NCBI RefSeq assembly: GCF_002119405.1
Contig: NZ_MTBG01000006.1
Span: 62,001-126,000, forward strand
DNA from: Pseudoruegeria sp. SK021
Lineage (GTDB): Bacteria; Pseudomonadota; Alphaproteobacteria; Rhodobacterales; Rhodobacteraceae
Direction: 5' to 3'
DNA length: 64,000 nucleotides
Notes under the pieces: model-generated
What the model was told of the DNA's origin: nothing
Database searches by the model: none
Seen by the model: the letters and a program-made list of their open reading frames with translations, nothing else
Shown here: positions 59,996 to 64,000 of the stretch, in pieces
Layout: the number at the start of each line of letters is the position of its first letter
Position numbering within the stretch: position 1 is the first letter of the stretch
Made by a program: the position numbers and the translations under genes

Positions 59996-61261
59996 TCAAG
60001 GCAGGATCAGGATCCCCCGGAAATCATTGACATTGGTCAGCGTCGGACCGGTCACCACTTGCCCGCCGACCGCGGCAAAAAAGCCGTGACTGTCATTGGC
60101 GGCCAGCGCGTCATTCGCCGACACCCCCGCAGCCGCCGCCTGCGCCAGCGTCTCTGGCCCGATCCACGCACCGGCCACCTCAGCCGCGCCATCGACCCCA
60201 TCGGTATCCCCGGCAATCGCCCAAATCCCGTCGGCTCCGTTCAAACCAAGTGCCAGCGCCAGCGCATATTCCGCATTCGGACCGCCACTGCCATCGCCGC
60301 GCCGGGTCACGGTCAGTTCACCGCCCGACATCAGCAACACCGGCGCATCGCCCGGGCGCATCGCGGCCTTCCGCGCCAAGGCCGCGGCCGCATGTGCCTG
60401 CGCCACCTCGCGCGCCTCGCCTTCCAGATCGGACCCCATAGACACGACCTCGCATCCGGCGGCCTCAGCCGCCTCGGTCGCCGCATCCAGCGATTGCGCT
60501 GGCGCCGCCACCACCCGGTTCTCGACCCGGGACAGGCGCGCATCCCCCGGCGGGACCACCCCCGTCGAACCGGCCAGAACCTGCGTCACAGAGGCAGGAA
60601 CGTCGAACGGCCACCGCGTCAGCACCGCCTGCGCCTCGGCCACGGTGCTGGCATCGCCCACTGTCGGCCCCGAGCCGATGAACGCCGGATCGTCCCCCGG
60701 CACATCCGAAATCATCAGCGCCAACATCCGCGCCGGATAGGCCGCTGCCGCCAATTGCCCGCCCTTCACCCGGCTCAGATGCTTGCGCAGCGTATTCATC
60801 CGGTCGATCGGCGCGCCGGAGGCCAGCAGACCGGCATTAACGGCGCGCTTTTCGTCCAAGGTGATGTCGCCGGCGGGCGCAACCAGCAAGGACGACGCCC
60901 CGCCAGAGATCAACGCCAGCACGAAAACGCTGTCGTCCAGCCCCTCCAGAAGCGTCAGCATCCGCGCTGTCGCCGCTGCACCGGCGGCATCCGGAACCGG
61001 ATGCGCGGCTTCGACGATCTCAATCCCAACACAGGGCCGACCATAGCCATAGCGGGTGATCACCAGCCCCTCGCAAGGACCCCAGACCGCTTCCACCGCT
61101 TCTGCCATCCGCGCCGACGCCTTGCCCGCCCCGATCACAACCACGCGCCCCTCCGGTTTCGGCGGCAGGTGGTCGCTAAGGCTGCGCATGGGATCGGCCA
61201 CTTCAACCGCTCGGTCGAACAGGCGGCGCAGGAACAGGGCGGGGTCTTCGGCAAAGGGCAT
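59996..61261 (-). CDS. Glycerate 2-kinase, type II (GckA/TtuD-like; hydroxypyruvate reductase family)
   Basis: 421 residues of the MOFRL/DUF4147 family that phosphorylates glycerate to 2-phosphoglycerate in the serine cycle or glyoxylate use. FVLALISGGASSLLVAPAG near 105-125 and GGELTVTRRGDGSGGPNAEYALALAL near 315-340 are signature regions, along with IGAGKASARMAEA near 45. Many annotated hydroxypyruvate reductases in this clade belong here. ATG 61261 is the family start; dnaE2 lies 102 bases downstream on the same strand with a LexA-like box between, so they are probably separate units. Confidence 0.92.
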   Translation of the reverse strand: MPFAEDPALFLRRLFDRAVEVADPMRSLSDHLPPKPEGRVVVIGAGKASARMAEAVEAVWGPCEGLVITRYGYGRPCVGIEIVEAAHPVPDAAGAAATARMLTLLEGLDDSVFVLALISGGASSLLVAPAGDITLDEKRAVNAGLLASGAPIDRMNTLRKHLSRVKGGQLAAAAYPARMLALMISDVPGDDPAFIGSGPTVGDASTVAEAQAVLTRWPFDVPASVTQVLAGSTGVVPPGDARLSRVENRVVAAPAQSLDAATEAAEAAGCEVVSMGSDLEGEAREVAQAHAAAALARKAAMRPGDAPVLLMSGGELTVTRRGDGSGGPNAEYALALALGLNGADGIWAIAGDTDGVDGAAEVAGAWIGPETLAQAAAAGVSANDALAANDSHGFFAAVGGQVVTGPTLTNVNDFRGILILP

Positions 61262-61382
61262 GGCGGTCTTATCCGTGTGTCATGGCGGGTTTATAGAATC
61301 TCGCGATCTCTAACAGGGTTCTTGACGAATGTCGCGAGGCACAGCAAACCCGAACCAGACACAGCAAAAAGGACCGTGCCGC

Positions 61383-62594
61383 ATGTTCTCGGAGATCAAG
61401 GCCCCAGAAGGCGACCGGCTGTTGGCGCTTATGCAAGCCTTCCGCGCCGATCCGAATCCACGGAAAGTCGATCTTGGTGTCGGCGTCTATATGGATGACA
61501 GCGGCACGGTCCCAATTCTTTCCAGCGTCAAGATCGCCGAGCAGCGCCTGTTGGAAACCGAGACCACCAAGACCTATGTGGGCCCGCTTGGTGACCCCAC
61601 CTTCGCCGCGGCGGTGCAGGAGATGTTGCTTGGCGCGTCCAGTCCACTGCTGTCCAGCGGTCGCACCCGGACCATCCAGACCCCGGGCGGCAGCGGCGCG
61701 CTGCGGATCGCGGCCGATCTGATCCACGCCAATGCCCCCGACGCGACCATCTGGCTGAGCACGCCAACATGGATCAATCACGGCCCGATCCACGCCTCTG
61801 CTGGCAACCGCGCCCGGCCCTATCCCTATTTCAATCCTGCCGACGGGTCCTTGGATTTTGACGGCATGATGGCTTGCCTTGATGGCGACGCCCGCCCCGG
61901 CGACGTGGTGCTTCTGCATGCCTGTTGTCACAACCCCACCGGCCTTGATCTGGGCGATGACCACTGGCGCGAACTGACCGCGTTGATGGCGCGCAAAGCG
62001 CTGATACCGATGATCGACTGTGCCTATCAGGGCTTCGGGGCCGGTCTGGACGCCGATGTTGCCGGTCTGCGCCATATGGCCGAGGCCCTGCCCGAAGTGC
62101 TGATCGCCACATCCTATTCCAAGAACTTTGGCCTATACCGGGAACGCACCGGCGCCCTGACCCTGATCGCCAAGACCCCGGATCACGCCACTGCCGCAAC
62201 AGCCGCCCTTGGCCCCATCGTGCGCACCAGCTATTCGATGCCGCCGTCGCACGGGGCGCAGATTGTGGCTCTGATTTGGACCGATCCGACATTGCGCCAG
62301 CAGTGGCTGGAAGAACTCGCCGGGATGCGCGACCGGATCGTCGGGTTGCGCCACAGGCTGCGGACGACGCTTGAACAGCACCAGATCGGTCGCGATTTCA
62401 GCTTCCTGACCTCGCAGCGCGGCATGTTCTCCTATACCGGCTTCACGCCCGACGACATCCAGACCCTGCGCGCGCGCCATGCCATCTATATCGCCAGCGA
62501 TGGCCGGATCAGCATTCCGGGGGTCAATGACAGAAATATCGGCTATCTGTGCGAACAGATCGCCGCAGTGCTGTCCGCCGACAAGCCGCGCTAA
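61383..62594 (+). CDS. Aromatic amino acid / aspartate aminotransferase (class I)
   Basis: 403-residue class I PLP aminotransferase of the TyrB/AspC group: IKAPEGDRLLALMQAFRADPNPRKVDLGVGVYMD at the N-terminus, CCHNPTGLDL in the middle and Lys247 in SYSKNFGLYRERTGAL as the Schiff-base lysine. Exchanges amino groups between aromatic or acidic amino acids and 2-oxoglutarate. AAGGA precedes ATG 61383. Divergent from glycerate kinase, with 121 bases between, and followed by a 187-base gap before tdk. Confidence 0.92.
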   Translation: MFSEIKAPEGDRLLALMQAFRADPNPRKVDLGVGVYMDDSGTVPILSSVKIAEQRLLETETTKTYVGPLGDPTFAAAVQEMLLGASSPLLSSGRTRTIQTPGGSGALRIAADLIHANAPDATIWLSTPTWINHGPIHASAGNRARPYPYFNPADGSLDFDGMMACLDGDARPGDVVLLHACCHNPTGLDLGDDHWRELTALMARKALIPMIDCAYQGFGAGLDADVAGLRHMAEALPEVLIATSYSKNFGLYRERTGALTLIAKTPDHATAATAALGPIVRTSYSMPPSHGAQIVALIWTDPTLRQQWLEELAGMRDRIVGLRHRLRTTLEQHQIGRDFSFLTSQRGMFSYTGFTPDDIQTLRARHAIYIASDGRISIPGVNDRNIGYLCEQIAAVLSADKPR

Positions 62595-62717
62595 TTCAAG
62601 ACAATTCAATGACAGTTCCCAGCGTTCGATTAACCCGTCACACACTTGCCCACGTTACATCTGATCCTGCCGAACATTCGGTGGGTAGCGAGTACCGGCG
62701 GCGCAACCGGTTCAGTG

Positions 62718-62743
62718 GGGGTTCGCTTGACAAAGCGGACCCC
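62718..62743 (+). terminator. Hairpin between aminotransferase and tdk
   Basis: GGGGTTCGCTT and AAGCGGACCCC pair with a single wobble around the loop GACA, 123 bases after the aminotransferase stop and 39 bases before tdk. No T-run; could be a terminator or a 5' structure of the tdk mRNA. Confidence 0.4.
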
Positions 62744-62781
62744 GTGTCCGCTGCCCCGGCCAATCCCGACAGTTATTAACC

Positions 62782-63381
62782 ATGGCCAAGCTCTATTTTC
62801 ACTACTCAACCATGAATGCCGGAAAATCCACCGCGCTTCTGCAAGCCGCCTATAACTACGAAGAACGGGGCATGGCGACCTGTCTGCTAACCGCTCAATT
62901 GGATGACCGGGCGGGCGCGCGGCGGATCGCATCGCGTATTGGCATCCATTCTGACGCCACCACCTTCAACGCCGAGGATGACCTGTACGCCACCATTGCC
63001 GACGCCCATGCCGAAACCCCGCGGGCCTGCGTCTTTCTGGACGAGGCGCAATTCCTAACCGAACCGCAGGTCTGGCAGCTTGCCCGGGTGGTCGATGATC
63101 TTGGCCTGCCCGTCATGTGTTACGGGCTGCGCGTCGATTTCCTTGGCAAGCTATTTCCGGGTTCGGCAGCCCTGCTGGCCCTGTCCGATGAACTGCGCGA
63201 GGTCCGCACCATTTGCTTCTGCGGCAAGCGCGCCACCATGGTGGTCCGCAACGACGCCGACGGCCACCCGGTCCGCGGCGGCGCACAAGTTCAGATCGGC
63301 GGCAACGAAACCTATGTGTCCCTATGCCGACGCCACTGGCGCGCCGCGATGGGCGACACGCCCGAAACCCCGGCTCAGTAA
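62782..63381 (+). CDS. tdk: Thymidine kinase
   Basis: 199-residue type II thymidine kinase. Walker A STMNAGKST at 9-17, the VFLDEAQF loop with catalytic glutamate near residue 85, lasso-domain zinc cysteines in TICFCGKRA and the final CRRHW, and the thymidine-binding YVSLCRRH end. Phosphorylates thymidine and deoxyuridine in the salvage pathway. Its 3' end overlaps that of csaA by seven bases on the other strand. Confidence 0.96.
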   Translation: MAKLYFHYSTMNAGKSTALLQAAYNYEERGMATCLLTAQLDDRAGARRIASRIGIHSDATTFNAEDDLYATIADAHAETPRACVFLDEAQFLTEPQVWQLARVVDDLGLPVMCYGLRVDFLGKLFPGSAALLALSDELREVRTICFCGKRATMVVRNDADGHPVRGGAQVQIGGNETYVSLCRRHWRAAMGDTPETPAQ

Positions 63382-63713
63382 ATCCGGCCGCCCAGCGGCA
63401 CCTCCCGCTCAGGGGCTAACAGCACGACCTCGCCCGTTGCATCTGGAATGCCCAGCACCAGAACTTCGGACATCACCGGTCCGATCTGGCGCGGCGGGAA
63501 ATTGACCACCGCCAACACCTGCCGCCCGACCAACATCTCTGGAGTATAGTTTGCGGTCAGCTGCGCCGAGCTTTTCTTGATCCCGATGTCATCGCCGAAA
63601 TCGACCCACAGTTTATAGGCAGGTTTGCGCGCCTCGGGGAACGGGTCCGCCTGCCGGATGATCCCAACCCGAATATCCACCTTCAGGAAATCATCAAAGC
63701 TAATCGCCGTCAT
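63375..63713 (-). CDS. csaA: tRNA-binding protein CsaA
   Basis: 112-residue EMAP/tRNA-binding OB-fold protein: SFDDFLKVDIRVGIIRQADPFPEARKPAYKLWVDFGDDIG, TANYTPEMLVGRQVLAVVNFPPRQIG and the C-terminal LAPEREVPLGGRIY. Acts as a chaperone or tRNA-binding homodimer related to the C-terminal domain of methionyl-tRNA synthetase. Its ATG overlaps the proC stop by four bases (ATGA), so the two are coupled. Confidence 0.94.
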   Translation of the reverse strand: MTAISFDDFLKVDIRVGIIRQADPFPEARKPAYKLWVDFGDDIGIKKSSAQLTANYTPEMLVGRQVLAVVNFPPRQIGPVMSEVLVLGIPDATGEVVLLAPEREVPLGGRIY

Positions 63714-64000
63714 GATCCAAGCTCGCGTGAGCGGGCGGCAGCGGCCCGAATCGCGTCAGACATCACCGATCCCAGACCGCCCTCGGCCATGAGGACCGCC
63801 AATGCTGCGGCGGTGGTTCCCCCGGGACTGGTCACATTGATCCGAAGCTGCGCCGGATCCGCGTCCGCCGGTTCGGCCAGTTGTCCGGCGCCGCTGACAG
63901 TGGCCTTGGCCAAGGCCATGGCCAGATCGGCGGGCAACCCTTCCGCTTCGCCAGCGGCTGCCATCGCCTCGATCATGTGAAACACATAAGCGGGACCGGA
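63710..64000 (-). CDS. proC: Pyrroline-5-carboxylate reductase, C-terminal part (runs off window)
   Basis: Only the last 96 residues are inside the window. They contain SGPAY, the helical dimerisation domain (HMIEAMAAAGEAEGLPADLAMALAKATVSGAG), and the proline-binding NVTSPGGTTAAALAVL near the end, all hallmarks of ProC, the last step of proline synthesis. The 5' part lies beyond base 64000. The frame is open to the edge with no stop. Overlaps csaA by four bases. Confidence 0.95.
   Translation of the reverse strand, partial: SGPAYVFHMIEAMAAAGEAEGLPADLAMALAKATVSGAGQLAEPADADPAQLRINVTSPGGTTAAALAVLMAEGGLGSVMSDAIRAAAARSRELGS

Noticed and set aside
58880-61498. 872-residue plus-strand open frame across dnaE2 and glycerate kinase
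   Set aside because: Antisense shadow of two well-supported minus-strand genes; very rich in Arg, Pro, His and Gln, with no family resemblance and no ribosome binding site.
1-64000. tRNA or rRNA genes, CRISPR arrays and insertion sequences
   Set aside because: I looked for T-loop-like GTTCGAATC patterns, repeated spacers and transposase motifs on both strands and found no convincing case.

Overview
The window is a dense, GC-rich stretch of chromosome from an alphaproteobacterium, most likely a Rhodobacterales (Roseobacter-group) species. The assignment rests on a GcrA cell-cycle regulator, a class I lysyl-tRNA synthetase, a DUF1467 plus methylmalonyl-CoA epimerase pair, a plant-type glutamate-cysteine ligase, a homologue of the Rhodobacter gene-transfer-agent head-spike base protein, and an exosortase that looks like the XrtD class of this order. 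No rRNA, tRNA, CRISPR array, insertion sequence or integrase was recognised. Genes are tightly packed and only one stretch without a gene exceeds 300 bases (37893-38436).

Layout. 1-9 kb: a membrane protein, a P-loop kinase, lysS, a TerB-like protein, a persulfide-dioxygenase-like hydrolase beside a SulP anion transporter, an entericidin-type lipoprotein too small for usual gene callers, a sirtuin (cobB), ribosomal L28 (rpmB) and meaB. 9-20 kb: a DUF3108 protein, helicase hrpB, serine deaminase (sdaA), argD-GNAT-argF, an orphan ABC-2 permease, gcrA, rimO and an M48 lipoprotein protease. 20-34.5 kb: small conserved proteins, a nitroreductase, a CysZ-like protein, DUF1467-mce, a response regulator, a minus-strand run rsmE - membrane protein - gshA - kefF-like - kefB-like, then ubiA, an OmpA-family protein with a small coiled-coil partner, and pgsA-moaD-moaE.

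34.6-53 kb holds the main accessory block, an exopolysaccharide/exosortase locus in two arms. The left arm has a PrsT-like TPR lipoprotein and an initiating sugar transferase on one strand. Divergent from them are an ExeA-like ATPase, a GumC/Wzz-type co-polymerase and a tyrosine autokinase, followed by an uncharacterised 548-residue secreted protein. The right arm has a Wza/GumB-like export protein, an outer-membrane beta-barrel protein and an exosortase fused to an EpsI domain. Between the arms lie an orphan GTA head-spike base gene, an S49 peptidase, a 54-residue zinc-ribbon membrane protein, a Na/Ca exchanger, a short-chain dehydrogenase and uvrC. The window has no glycosyltransferase, flippase or polymerase for the repeat unit, and no protein with an exosortase sorting tail.

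53-64 kb is housekeeping and metabolism: rhomboid protease, metallophosphatase, FAD-linked oxidase, a SHOCT protein, the SOS-type polymerase dnaE2 with a near-consensus alphaproteobacterial LexA box, glycerate kinase, an aromatic/aspartate aminotransferase, thymidine kinase, csaA, and proC running off the right edge.

Gene identities come from reading motifs and overall family resemblance; no database search was possible. Start codons were moved to internal ATG/GTG codons wherever a ribosome binding site or the known family N-terminus supported it.
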